NCBI GenBank assembly: GCA_016929065.1
Contig: JAFGJO010000051.1
Span: forward strand, 1-62,423
Source: Spirochaetales bacterium
GTDB taxonomy: Bacteria > Spirochaetota > Spirochaetia > SZUA-6 > RPPD01
Length of the DNA: 62,423 nt
Reading direction: 5' to 3'
Below, piece by piece: positions 33,928 through 42,025 of this stretch. The translations under genes and the position numbers were made by a program. Position 1 is the stretch's first letter. The number at the start of each line of letters is the position of its first letter. The notes beneath the pieces were generated by a model, which made no database searches, was not told where the DNA came from, and saw only the letters and a program-made list of their open reading frames with translations.

Positions 33928-34914
33928 CTACACTATTTCTGCATTATTTGACAACCCGTATGCCTGCTCGATAATTGAATCAACAGCAACACCGGTTTCA
34001 CCGTCAATCTCAAATTCCCTGGTAGTGTTGAGAGCGGCAATATATTTCTCCACAAGCGGAAAATGCAGATTATTGTGCGGCGGATGATTTTCTGTGACGA
34101 TACCTTTGCTTGTTTCAATTTCAAGAACACCGGCATTCAGTGACGGGACATGAACTCTTCCCTGCGAAAAATAAATGGTCAATGTATCCCGGGAAATTCC
34201 GGACGCGTGGCTGACCGTGACGGTTCCAATCACTTTCGAATCAAATTGGATGCTGACAACTGCGGTATCTTCGACTTCGCGTGAAAATACAATCGGTGCA
34301 TGGAGTGCTTTTACCTGTGAATATTTTCCGAACAAATTCAGCAATACCTCGATCCGGTGACAGCCAAAATCCTTCAGGGGCCCGCCGCCGGAGACGGCCC
34401 GGTGCAACAGCCACGACCGAGGATGATTCGAATCAGGATTGAACATTTCAAGTGCGTCGATCTGGGCAAAAACAGGCTTTCCAAGTGCATGTGAGGCAAT
34501 AATCTCCTTTATCCTCTCAATCACCGGATAAAAATGACGGTAATAGGCAACTCCAAGCAGTACATCATGTTGTTTGCATGAGTGAATCATTGATCTGCCT
34601 TCAAGTACGGTTAATGCCAAAGGTTTTTCGCACAACACGTGCTTTCCGGCTTCTGCCGCGGCGATGGTCTGTGATGCATGCAAAGCAACAGGGCTTGCAA
34701 TATATACCGCGTTTATTTCAGGATCCCGCAGCAATTCTTCCCAGGTGTCATATGCACGGGGAATGGAAAATTCTTTTGTAAACTCTTTTATTTTGTTTTT
34801 ATTTCCCCGTGCCGCGGCAACAAGCTGGGAGTTTTCCGCATTCTGAAGTGCATGGACCACCCGTTTTCTGGCAATATCACCGCATCCAATTAATCCCCAT
34901 TTTATAATACCCAT
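33928..34914 (-). CDS. Gfo/Idh/MocA-family NAD(P)-dependent oxidoreductase
   Basis: A 328-residue oxidoreductase. The Rossmann motif GLIGCGDIARKRV (7-19) and the CEKPLAL segment (about 94-100) with catalytic Lys are present, as is the conserved GGPLKDFGCHRIEVLL in the C-terminal domain, which carries the substrate-binding Asp and His. GGAG lies six bases before the ATG. Such enzymes reduce or oxidise sugars and their derivatives; the substrate is unknown. Confidence 0.92.
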   Translation of the reverse strand: MGIIKWGLIGCGDIARKRVVHALQNAENSQLVAAARGNKNKIKEFTKEFSIPRAYDTWEELLRDPEINAVYIASPVALHASQTIAAAEAGKHVLCEKPLALTVLEGRSMIHSCKQHDVLLGVAYYRHFYPVIERIKEIIASHALGKPVFAQIDALEMFNPDSNHPRSWLLHRAVSGGGPLKDFGCHRIEVLLNLFGKYSQVKALHAPIVFSREVEDTAVVSIQFDSKVIGTVTVSHASGISRDTLTIYFSQGRVHVPSLNAGVLEIETSKGIVTENHPPHNNLHFPLVEKYIAALNTTREFEIDGETGVAVDSIIEQAYGLSNNAEIV

Positions 34915-35154
34915 CTCATACTCCTGTCATCATTATACGCGAACATTTTTCTAAACTTCAATTTTAATATAATAATCCAGTAAACACAATCTTGCAGTAT
35001 TCTTTCAATACATGCCAGGATATCTGTTTTCACCATTTTTTTTTCCTGAATTCCGGTTTTCCTTATTTTCTGTAAATAGAAAACTTAAAAAGAGAAAATC
35101 CATACATAATGCAAATGCGTTGTAAAAAGGCAGGTTTTTTCTGTTTTCCTGAAT

Positions 35155-35191
35155 AAAAATGGGGGGACTGCTCCAACGAAGCGGTCCCCCC
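35155..35191 (-). terminator. Terminator of the RpoS-like sigma gene
   Basis: A 12-bp stem (GGGGGGACTGCT / AGCGGTCCCCCC, one GT pair, loop seven bases) is followed on the minus strand by ATTTTTATTC. Very stable, 15 bp after the sigma stop codon. Confidence 0.88.
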
Positions 35192-35205
35192 AAGGAGGCC
35201 AATAG

Positions 35206-36063
35206 TTAATTGCAGCTGTATTCTTTCAATACTCCCGCATATTTCTTTAATTTTCGGAGTGCTTTCAGTTCGATCTGGCGCACTGTTTCGGGCGACATGC
35301 CAAGGCGTTCCCCGATGTTTTTAAGGGTGTACCGTTTGCCGCTTAAAAAAGCAAAACGAAACATCAGTATTTTTCTTTCCTTGTCGAGCAATTTTTCCAG
35401 AAACCGCATTGTTTCTTCCCGAAGGCTTTTCTTCATGAATTCTCTGTCCGGATCAAAAGAATAGTCCTCATAGATTTCATGAAGGGACATGGAATCATCG
35501 TTCACTTCCTTGTCAAAAGAAACAGTTGGATTCATTGCATTGAGCAGAACATCAACTTCCTCGACAGTCATGTTTGCTTCATCGGCAATTTCTTCAAGAG
35601 ACGGCCTGCGCATAAGATTCTGGTTCAGCTGGTTGTATACTCTGTTGATTTTTCTGAGGCGTTCCTCTTTTCGGTGCGGGAGTCGGATGGTTCTGCGTTT
35701 ATTTGACAGTGCGCGCATAATTGCCTGTTTGATCCACCATGAGGCATATGTACTGAACCGGACATTCTTTCTGAAGTCGTATTTGGTTGCAGCACGGATC
35801 AATCCCATATTACCTTCCTGGATCAGGTCAAGGAGTGAAATCTCCGGGATTTTGTATTCCATTGCAATTTTTACAACCAATCGAAGATTTGCTTCAACCA
35901 GATGATTGATTGCTTCCTTGTCTCCATCCTGGATTTTCCTTGATAAATCCAACTCCTGTTCGAAGGTGAGCAAGGGATTTTTTTTGATTTGTTCAAAATA
36001 TGCCCTTAAACAATCTTCTCCCGAAGTTGTAATATTTGTTTCTTTTTTCTTGTTTACTGCCAT
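35206..36063 (-). CDS. RpoS/RpoD-like sigma-70 factor
   Basis: A 285-residue group 2/3 sigma-70 factor with regions 1.2 to 4.2 but no region 1.1. Region 2 is about 63-127 (SLLDLIQEGNMGLIRA, then FSTYASWWIKQAIMRALS), region 3 about 150-175, and region 4 carries the helix-turn-helix ENIGERLGMSPETVRQIEL-type segment (about 248-270) that binds the -35. It is RpoS-like in size and could control general stress or growth-phase genes. The start at 36063 follows AAGGAG, which is partly covered by a hairpin (36073-36092), so translation may be conditional. It is a single-gene unit. Confidence 0.92.
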   Translation of the reverse strand: MAVNKKKETNITTSGEDCLRAYFEQIKKNPLLTFEQELDLSRKIQDGDKEAINHLVEANLRLVVKIAMEYKIPEISLLDLIQEGNMGLIRAATKYDFRKNVRFSTYASWWIKQAIMRALSNKRRTIRLPHRKEERLRKINRVYNQLNQNLMRRPSLEEIADEANMTVEEVDVLLNAMNPTVSFDKEVNDDSMSLHEIYEDYSFDPDREFMKKSLREETMRFLEKLLDKERKILMFRFAFLSGKRYTLKNIGERLGMSPETVRQIELKALRKLKKYAGVLKEYSCN

Positions 36064-36069
36064 CGTGTA

Positions 36070-36094
36070 CTCCTTGCATATTATTATGCAAGAG
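36070..36094 (-). promoter_or_regulatory. Hairpin covering the Shine-Dalgarno of the sigma gene
   Basis: On the minus strand CTTGCATA pairs perfectly with TATGCAAG (36092-36073) around a four-base loop. The last three bases of the 3' arm are the first three bases of the AAGGAG ribosome-binding site (36075-36070), and a GT pair can extend the stem. The AU-rich stem would melt easily, so it could act as an RNA thermometer or translational switch. Confidence 0.5.
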
Positions 36095-36342
36095 TTATGC
36101 CAACTTTAATTTATGCCAATTATTATTTTAATTTATTATACAGTATGTAATTATATAATGCCTGGTATTACCGCATTCGAATCGTAGAACATATGGTCTA
36201 CTTTTTTATACGAATATTTTTTTTTAAGTGAGATCATTATGGAGATATTGGATGTATTTTGATTATAATGACTCAATGCACTTAATAAATTCAATATTTT
36301 CCGTAGTGAACATTCAGATGTTTGATACACAACAACGCAGGA

Positions 36343-36705
36343 TTATATAGATTCCGGTGTTTTCCTGGTGATAAGATCTCTGTAAACCATATCAGCAAGC
36401 CCAAAATTGGCATTTTTCGCCATGGATTTTGAATATTCATCATACAGCATGTCTTCAAATATTTCCTCTGCCTGACCGCCATGAAGCATTTCATTCTTGT
36501 GAACTGTTTTTTTCATCGTAGAGAGCATCTGTTTAATAAAGATTGATTCAAACTCAACACACACTTCATACAGTTTCGGGTCCTGTTTCCTGTCTACTTT
36601 TGCCTGTATTTTTGCATACGTGTTGCTGCCCTGCATTTTTGTAAGTCTTTTTTCGACTGATGACGCCTGATATTTATAGGAATCCTGAATCATTATATCC
36701 GCCAT
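36343..36705 (-). CDS. flgJ: FlgJ-type rod-binding protein
   Basis: A 120-residue protein with the Rod-binding domain only (EFESIFIKQMLSTMKKTVHKNEMLHGGQAEEIFEDMLYDEYSKSMAK, about 52-98, described here by its ends and centre). No muramidase domain is present, as in spirochaetes and many other groups, so it is a rod scaffold/cap rather than a peptidoglycan hydrolase. GAGG is present upstream. It is the last gene of the flgF-flgG-flgA-flgI operon, seven bases after flgI. Confidence 0.9.
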   Translation of the reverse strand: MADIMIQDSYKYQASSVEKRLTKMQGSNTYAKIQAKVDRKQDPKLYEVCVEFESIFIKQMLSTMKKTVHKNEMLHGGQAEEIFEDMLYDEYSKSMAKNANFGLADMVYRDLITRKTPESI

Positions 36706-36712
36706 AATATCC

Positions 36713-37729
36713 TCACTTGATAATTAATGTGCCGTACAATGCCCCGGCCTTTTCAATGGATTCAAGCATGGTGATAACCGTATCAGTAGAGATTCCGATT
36801 TCTTTCATTGTTTTGACGAAATCTTCAACTGAAATGGTCTCATTAATGACAAAATGCTCTTTTGATGAATCTGATGGCGAATAATAGCTCTGCACCTGAA
36901 CGGTCGCTGTTTTATAGGAAACAGCAACCTTTCCTATTTTGACATTTTCTCCCATCACAATCATTCCTGTTCTTGAATCGATAACAACTTTTGTTGATGC
37001 ATCCGGGGTCACTTTTATTGACTGTATATCTGCGATCAAGCCGATAATATTGTTCAACTGATTTTCCGGAACGGTAATTTCTATAAGCGCAGGAGTTCGT
37101 ACCGTTACTGCAAGTCCGGCCATATTTGCGGCAATTGCTTCTTCAACAGCTTTTGCAGTCACGAAATCAGGCTGTTTGAGCTGTAACGAAATAATATTTC
37201 CCACAACAAGGGTTGAAGATACCTGACGCTCGGCGATCCCGCCGCTTCGCACTCTTCCCACGGTTTTCACTGCGCTGCGCTCTGATGAAACAATCACCAA
37301 TCCCTGCGCAATCGCATATATCTGCCCGTTTGCGGCGCGAAGCGGTGTTTGAAGAAGGATCCCCGATTCAAGACTTCGTGCATCTCCAAGACTTGCGACA
37401 TCAACGTCAATTCTGTCTCCGGTACGCATAAAAGACGGTATATCAGCACTGACAATCACCACCGCACAATTTCTGCTCCTGATGTCCTGTGCTGATATAC
37501 TGAAGCCAAAATGTGAAACAAGATTTGAAATAGCATCTTTCAGCATGGCGGTATTCGGTGAATCGCCGCGGCCGCCCAGGCCGGTTACAAGCCCGACACC
37601 CAAAAGCTGGTTTTCACGCATGCCGCCGATTGTGGCGATCTCTTTTATTCGCACCTCCGGCACTGCCGTCAGGAATGACAGGATAATGATAAAAAAAAGC
37701 AAAAAGCATATGGATTTAGCGAAATTCAA
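36713..37729 (-). CDS. flgI: Flagellar P-ring protein FlgI
   Basis: FlgI forms the ring around the rod in the periplasm. The 338-residue protein has a signal peptide (about 1-23) and the conserved segments RENQLLGVGLVTGLGGRGDSPNT (about 42-64), RSRNCAVVIVSADIPSF and MIVMGENVKIGKVAVSY. I place the start at TTG 37729, because AAAGGAGG lies six bases upstream; in-frame ATG codons further up lie inside flgA and have no site. The TTG start overlaps the flgA stop by 14 bases. Confidence 0.93.
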   Translation of the reverse strand: MNFAKSICFLLFFIIILSFLTAVPEVRIKEIATIGGMRENQLLGVGLVTGLGGRGDSPNTAMLKDAISNLVSHFGFSISAQDIRSRNCAVVIVSADIPSFMRTGDRIDVDVASLGDARSLESGILLQTPLRAANGQIYAIAQGLVIVSSERSAVKTVGRVRSGGIAERQVSSTLVVGNIISLQLKQPDFVTAKAVEEAIAANMAGLAVTVRTPALIEITVPENQLNNIIGLIADIQSIKVTPDASTKVVIDSRTGMIVMGENVKIGKVAVSYKTATVQVQSYYSPSDSSKEHFVINETISVEDFVKTMKEIGISTDTVITMLESIEKAGALYGTLIIK

Positions 37730-38687
37730 TGCGGACCTCCTTTTTTCCGGAAACACTCCCGGTAAAACTTTTCCCTGTTCCGTCCGGACGCACCTGGATG
37801 ACCTCATCAAATGATCCGCTTGACAACGCCCTTCCGGTCATGGAAACAACCAGATTTTTTCTTTGGAAAGTAATAGTAACTCTCTCCCCGGCACGTACAA
37901 TAATATTTTTTGTTACCTGTTTCTGCAAAATCGGTTCGCCGGGCACAAGATCAATAACAGCCTTTACCGGAACAAAATTGGCAGGAAAGAGAAGTTCGTA
38001 TGGATACTCTCCAAGGTCAACCTCTTTTTGCGTAGTATTTTCCAGGGAAACAATTTCTCCCGCCCGAAGCGGATATTTCGGTACCAGTACCTGGGCATAT
38101 GCATGAATAATCACATCGAACACACCTTTTTGGCGTTGGGATGAATTTGTATCTTCCCAATTCACTGTACATAAACCGCCTGGAAGGCCGTACCGCGAAG
38201 TCTGCTTGTTAATCGTCAGATTAATTGAATCTGTTTCTTTCACAGAGATATCCGGATATGACAGAAATTCCACACTAACACACATATTCTCATCAGGAAA
38301 TTGTTTTTCCAGATGTTCTGACAACAAGGAATAAAACCATCCGCTTTTGCCATTTCCAATTTTTTCCGGAATAACCTGCAGCCGTTTCCCAACCAGAATG
38401 ATTGTCCCTGAATAATCTTTTTTAATTTCGGTTCGAATAAGCCGAAGGGGTATGAGCATCAAGCGGTCTTTTTCGATTGATAAAAAACCGGAAGAAAGTG
38501 TTGCCAGTCCACTCCGTGTTTTTTCAGCATCGATGATATCATGCATTGATACTCTGTCCATATCTGAAAAAATCCTGTTTTTCAAATACAGTTCAGTCAC
38601 TGCGGGTTCATTCTCTGCATGGATACCGGAAATCACGACAAGAGAAAATAAAAGAAATAATATACAGCCGACCGGCCTCATTCCCAT
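37716..38687 (-). CDS. flgA: Flagellar P-ring assembly chaperone FlgA
   Basis: FlgA helps FlgI fold into the P ring. The 323-residue protein has a signal peptide (about 1-24) and a C-terminal SAF domain (YPLRAGEIVSLENTTQKEVDL, about 208-228; VPGEPILQKQVTKNIIVRAGERVTI, about 249-273). The N-terminal 190 residues are an extra domain that Enterobacterial FlgA lacks or has shorter. It is preceded by flgG after 16 bp and followed by flgI with overlap. Confidence 0.88.
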   Translation of the reverse strand: MGMRPVGCILFLLFSLVVISGIHAENEPAVTELYLKNRIFSDMDRVSMHDIIDAEKTRSGLATLSSGFLSIEKDRLMLIPLRLIRTEIKKDYSGTIILVGKRLQVIPEKIGNGKSGWFYSLLSEHLEKQFPDENMCVSVEFLSYPDISVKETDSINLTINKQTSRYGLPGGLCTVNWEDTNSSQRQKGVFDVIIHAYAQVLVPKYPLRAGEIVSLENTTQKEVDLGEYPYELLFPANFVPVKAVIDLVPGEPILQKQVTKNIIVRAGERVTITFQRKNLVVSMTGRALSSGSFDEVIQVRPDGTGKSFTGSVSGKKEVRIEFR

Positions 38688-38703
38688 ATTCGTTCAGCCC
38701 TTA

Positions 38704-39498
38704 CTATCGTTTCAAATTTGTCGCTGTTGCAAGCATGCTGTCGGAAGTCTGGATCGATTTTGAGTTAAACTCATATGCGCGTTGTGCGACAATCATATTT
38801 ACCATTTCCTGGACAACATTTACATTCGACATTTCAAGCATACCCTGCCGGATCTTTCCCATGCCGTCAAAACCAGGCCGGCCCCCGATTGCCTCTCCGG
38901 AAGCATTGGTGGTGATAAACAAATTCTCACCGATTGCATTTAATCCGGCCGGATTGACAAAACGGTACAGTTCAACCTGTCCGATTTCCACGGGGTCATC
39001 ATTGCCGATGAACTGTATGGTGACCCGTCCATCCGGAGAAACAGCGAGTGTTTCCGGCTTTGTATCTTCCGGTATAATGAGTTCAGGCATCAGCCGGTAT
39101 CCATTTGAGGTGACTACCTGGCCGTTCGAATCAACTTTAAACGAACCGTCACGGGTGTAACCATAGGTACCGTCATACTGAAGAATTCTGAAAAATCCAG
39201 GGCCTTCGATTGCAAGGTCCGTTTTGTTGCTCGTCACCTGCAGACTGCCCTGTTCAAAGAGTTTCTGGCTTGCTGCGGCCCTTACACCGTGCCCTACCTG
39301 CGTATTTGTCGGCACAACGGTGAGCTCGGTTGCAGGGGTTCCCGCCAGACGGGTTGTCTGGTATAACAAATCCTCAAAATCTGCCCTGTTTTTCTTGAAC
39401 CCGGTTGTATTGACGTTCGCCAGGTTATTGGTAATTGTATCAATATTAAACTGCTGTCCAATCATTCCGGAAGCGCCGGTCCACAAGGATCTCATCAT
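38704..39498 (-). CDS. flgG: Flagellar distal rod protein FlgG
   Basis: FlgG forms the distal rod. The 264-residue protein opens with MMRSLWTGASGMIGQQFNID, the rod/hook signature, followed by NNLANVNTTGFKKNRADF (about 28-45), and ends with the conserved VEMSNVNVVQEMVNMIVAQRAYEFNSK-type helix (about 225-250). Length and N terminus match FlgG. GAGG is upstream. It follows flgF by 14 bp. Confidence 0.94.
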   Translation of the reverse strand: MMRSLWTGASGMIGQQFNIDTITNNLANVNTTGFKKNRADFEDLLYQTTRLAGTPATELTVVPTNTQVGHGVRAAASQKLFEQGSLQVTSNKTDLAIEGPGFFRILQYDGTYGYTRDGSFKVDSNGQVVTSNGYRLMPELIIPEDTKPETLAVSPDGRVTIQFIGNDDPVEIGQVELYRFVNPAGLNAIGENLFITTNASGEAIGGRPGFDGMGKIRQGMLEMSNVNVVQEMVNMIVAQRAYEFNSKSIQTSDSMLATATNLKR

Positions 39499-39512
39499 AA
39501 TCTATTTACCTC

Positions 39513-40361
39513 CTACACTCGTAATACTTCATTAACAAGTTTTCCGGCCAATGCATCATGTGTCTGCATGGTTTTCGAATTCGCCTCATACGCACGGTTC
39601 AGTTGTATCATCTGTACCATTTCTGTTACGGGATTCACGTTCGAAGCTTCCAGAAAAGCCTGGATGACCTTCGGCCGGTCATCTTCCGGCACGATTTCGG
39701 CCGGTCCGGAATCCCTTGTGGTATTCCAGTAGCTGTTTCCCTGTTTTTGCAAATATCTTGTTTCTTCCACATTAACTATTTTTAAACGGTCAATCCGCTC
39801 AATATTTTCCCATTTCACTTCATTCATGGAGACCAACCGCGCTGCATCACCTGCATAGGTGGGGTCGCGGTACAGCACTCCGTCCTGGTCTATAACAAAA
39901 TTGTATTTCTGCAGCTGAATCGGCCCCTGTTCGCCGAGCACAAAATCACCGCTTTTGGTCACCAGATACCCTTCAGGATTCAGCAGGAATGAGCCGTTCC
40001 TCGTATACCGTTCCCCATCAGTTGTTTCCACGCTGAAAAAGCCTTTCCCGTCCAGCGCGAAATCAAATACGTTCTCTGTCGGTTTCATGGCGCCCTGCTC
40101 AAATACGGTAAACACTTCGTTGATCTCGGTTCCGGTTCCCAGTTTTCCGACAATCGGCATGGTATCGACAGAGCCGAATGGAAAGTTGTACATGCCGTCA
40201 TCATTTGACCTTCGAATCAGCATTTCCGGAAATGCCTTTGAAACTGCTGTATCCCGCTGATACCCAATCAGGTCGACATTCGCCAGGTTATTGGAGACCG
40301 CATCCATTCTGTGCATTTGGGCAATCATGCCGCTTGCACCGGTATATAGTCCACGAAGCAT
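39513..40361 (-). CDS. flgF: Flagellar proximal rod protein FlgF (FlgG paralogue)
   Basis: A 282-residue rod protein. It opens MLRGLYTGASGMIAQMHRMD with NNLANVDLIGYQRD (about 26-39) and ends SNVNPVTEMVQMIQLNRAYEANSKTMQT. In Treponema both rod genes are annotated as flgG paralogues; gene order and the missing FlgG-type details make flgF the better name here. It is the first gene of the operon, 38 bp downstream of a sigma-28-like promoter. Confidence 0.88.
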   Translation of the reverse strand: MLRGLYTGASGMIAQMHRMDAVSNNLANVDLIGYQRDTAVSKAFPEMLIRRSNDDGMYNFPFGSVDTMPIVGKLGTGTEINEVFTVFEQGAMKPTENVFDFALDGKGFFSVETTDGERYTRNGSFLLNPEGYLVTKSGDFVLGEQGPIQLQKYNFVIDQDGVLYRDPTYAGDAARLVSMNEVKWENIERIDRLKIVNVEETRYLQKQGNSYWNTTRDSGPAEIVPEDDRPKVIQAFLEASNVNPVTEMVQMIQLNRAYEANSKTMQTHDALAGKLVNEVLRV

Positions 40362-40398
40362 CGTGTTCCTCCATTTGGAAAAATGTGTGTCTTTTCAA

Positions 40399-40425
40399 TT
40401 ATCGGAGGATTTTCCGGATGTTTGA
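40399..40425 (-). promoter_or_regulatory. Sigma-28 (FliA)-like promoter of the flagellar operon
   Basis: On the minus strand TCAA (40425-40422), 15 bp, TCCGATAA (40406-40399). The sigma-28 consensus is TAAA-N15-GCCGATAA, so 3 of 4 and 7 of 8 bases match at exactly the right spacing. The predicted start is about 30 bp before flgF. Confidence 0.6.
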
Positions 40426-40579
40426 CAGAAATAAATGGAAAAACTGAGAGAATATACTGCAGGTTTACCATGCCAGAAAAACAAGGAAGAAACGAACGGT
40501 CCGATTTATATAATTTGAGATTCGGAAGTTTCACCAGGATTGGATTGTATAGTGAACTTGTTAAAATGCGAAAAAAGCA

Positions 40580-40607
40580 TTGAATTCATATAAAAAGACG
40601 CTATAAT
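40580..40607 (+). promoter_or_regulatory. Sigma-70 promoter of the small lipoprotein gene
   Basis: TTGAAT (40580-40585), 16 bp, TATAAT (40602-40607), 36 bp before the start codon. The -10 is a perfect consensus. Confidence 0.65.
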
Positions 40608-40643
40608 AACAAATATTATTAATTTTTCGTTAGAGGAGTAATC

Positions 40644-41138
40644 ATGAAAAAATTTTTAGTCGTTCTCTTTGTTTTGGTCGTATTGAGCATCGTTGTCTCC
40701 TGTGAACCTCCGGTCACCAACGCGGCAAAAGACACAATTACCTTCAAATTAAATGGAGCAACAGTAACATTAACGAAGGGGTTTATCGCAAATGGAGGGG
40801 TTCCCTCCTTCTGTGAAGTTGCCGACGGCGGGCCCCTGCTTGTTTACCTTGGAAGTGATGTGGAAATTGACGCCAGTGAACCAAACGCGTACATGGTTAT
40901 TTATTACCCCGGTGACGCGGCAGGCGACTTCACGGACGTGTATTTCGAGTATAATAACAATTCTGCCGGACTTCACGTTTTAGGAAACGTGAGCGGGACA
41001 CTGGATAGTCAGGGCGATGTTGGAACATATTCGACAGGCACTTTTTCCGGAGCAGGTTTTGACGGTCTGAATACATACACAATTACGGGCGGCAAATTCA
41101 ACATTGTAAGAAGCCCAGACAATTCAATCGATTTATAA
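40644..41138 (+). CDS. Small beta-rich lipoprotein of unknown function
   Basis: A 164-residue lipoprotein with signal peptide and lipobox VVSC (Cys20). The mature part is Gly/Thr/Asn-rich and predicted beta, with a repeated TxxFxLNGATVTLTKG opening (about 30-46) and a GTYSTGTFSGAGFDGLNTYTITGG segment near the end. No family is recognised. AGAGGAG precedes the ATG; a consensus promoter and a strong terminator flank it, so it is a single gene, probably well expressed. Confidence 0.7.
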   Translation: MKKFLVVLFVLVVLSIVVSCEPPVTNAAKDTITFKLNGATVTLTKGFIANGGVPSFCEVADGGPLLVYLGSDVEIDASEPNAYMVIYYPGDAAGDFTDVYFEYNNNSAGLHVLGNVSGTLDSQGDVGTYSTGTFSGAGFDGLNTYTITGGKFNIVRSPDNSIDL

Positions 41139-41161
41139 CATATTAAACAAGTTTTTTTGTT

Positions 41162-41201
41162 CGTGAAACAGGAGAAAAAAGCTTCTGTTTCACGTTTTTT
41201 T
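41162..41201 (+). terminator. Terminator of the small lipoprotein gene
   Basis: CGTGAAACAG (41162-41171) and CTGTTTCACG (41185-41194) form a perfect 10-bp stem, followed by seven T residues. Confidence 0.92.
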
Positions 41202-41250
41202 GTTGGGCATTCGTTTATCAGCTTATAAAAAATGAAAACAAGAGGAGAGT

Positions 41251-41304
41251 ATGAAAACAATCAAAAAAAATACAGCGCTGCCCTTTGTAATTTGTGTCTC
41301 TTGA
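41251..41304 (+). CDS. 17-codon frame resembling a truncated signal peptide
   Basis: AGAGGAG is four bases before an ATG that encodes MKTIKKNTALPFVICVS and stops at TGA. The basic start and hydrophobic run look like the beginning of a lipoprotein signal, but the frame ends at once. It may be a remnant of an envelope gene, or simply not translated. Confidence 0.25.
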   Translation: MKTIKKNTALPFVICVS

Positions 41305-41317
41305 CGAAATACTTCTT

Positions 41318-41839
41318 TTACTCGATTTTATCAAGAACCAGTGAAAAATCATTGTCTACACCAATCATATCAAACTGAACTGATATCTGGCCCCTGTGAT
41401 GTGTATGGTGATTGAACCACTGCAGGAGAAGTTTCCAGAGGGTTCTGGTTATCGGTTTCGATCCGAACTGCATGGAAAAATCAGTAGTGAATGTTTTTTC
41501 AGGAATAGCCATAATAAGCTTCTTTATTTCACCATCAATCTGTATCCGCAGTTTTGTGAAACTGTCAATTTTATCAAATATTAAACGGTCATCCGGACCG
41601 GAATCAATCATAAACGGCTGAAGAGTGTCAACGGAGAGTTGTGTGGCATAAAACGGGGTCATCCGCGACAGCCACCGCAGATCAGAATGCATGACATGAA
41701 ACACCGTGTCGCAAATTGTTCTGTAATATGAGCTGCAATCTCTACTGAATTGGTCGAAAGTCATGTTTCTTATACTGTCAAAAATAATACCGTTCGTCTT
41801 TTCATTATAACGGCTGAAGCCTATAAAAAGTTTTTTCAT
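41318..41839 (-). CDS. DinB-family protein
   Basis: A 173-residue DinB/YfiT-like four-helix protein. Three likely metal ligands are seen: His in CDTVFHVMHSDLRWL (about 40-53) and a pair in NHHTHHRGQISVQFD (about 147-161). Family members include thiol-transferases and metal-dependent enzymes; no substrate is known here. AAGAGG precedes the ATG at 41839; an in-frame ATG at 41857 is upstream of that site. It is a lone gene. Confidence 0.85.
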   Translation of the reverse strand: MKKLFIGFSRYNEKTNGIIFDSIRNMTFDQFSRDCSSYYRTICDTVFHVMHSDLRWLSRMTPFYATQLSVDTLQPFMIDSGPDDRLIFDKIDSFTKLRIQIDGEIKKLIMAIPEKTFTTDFSMQFGSKPITRTLWKLLLQWFNHHTHHRGQISVQFDMIGVDNDFSLVLDKIE

Positions 41840-42025
41840 GAAAGACCTCTTGTTCAAGGATATTTTATATTATTTCACAAAAAGAGAGGGGAGATCAATT
41901 GAAAGTAATGGAGCTGGTAAAATATTAAATTCAAAAACATATCTTGCAATCAGGTCCCAAAACGGCATGGTACAGCTCATTTAGCTGTATATTTTATTGT
42001 CGCGTTCTTCGCCCAAGTTTTTTTT

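Noticed and set aside
41972-41988. Hairpin ACAGCT/AGCTGT downstream of secA
   Set aside because: Only six base pairs, and the T-rich side points away from secA, so it is not counted as its terminator.
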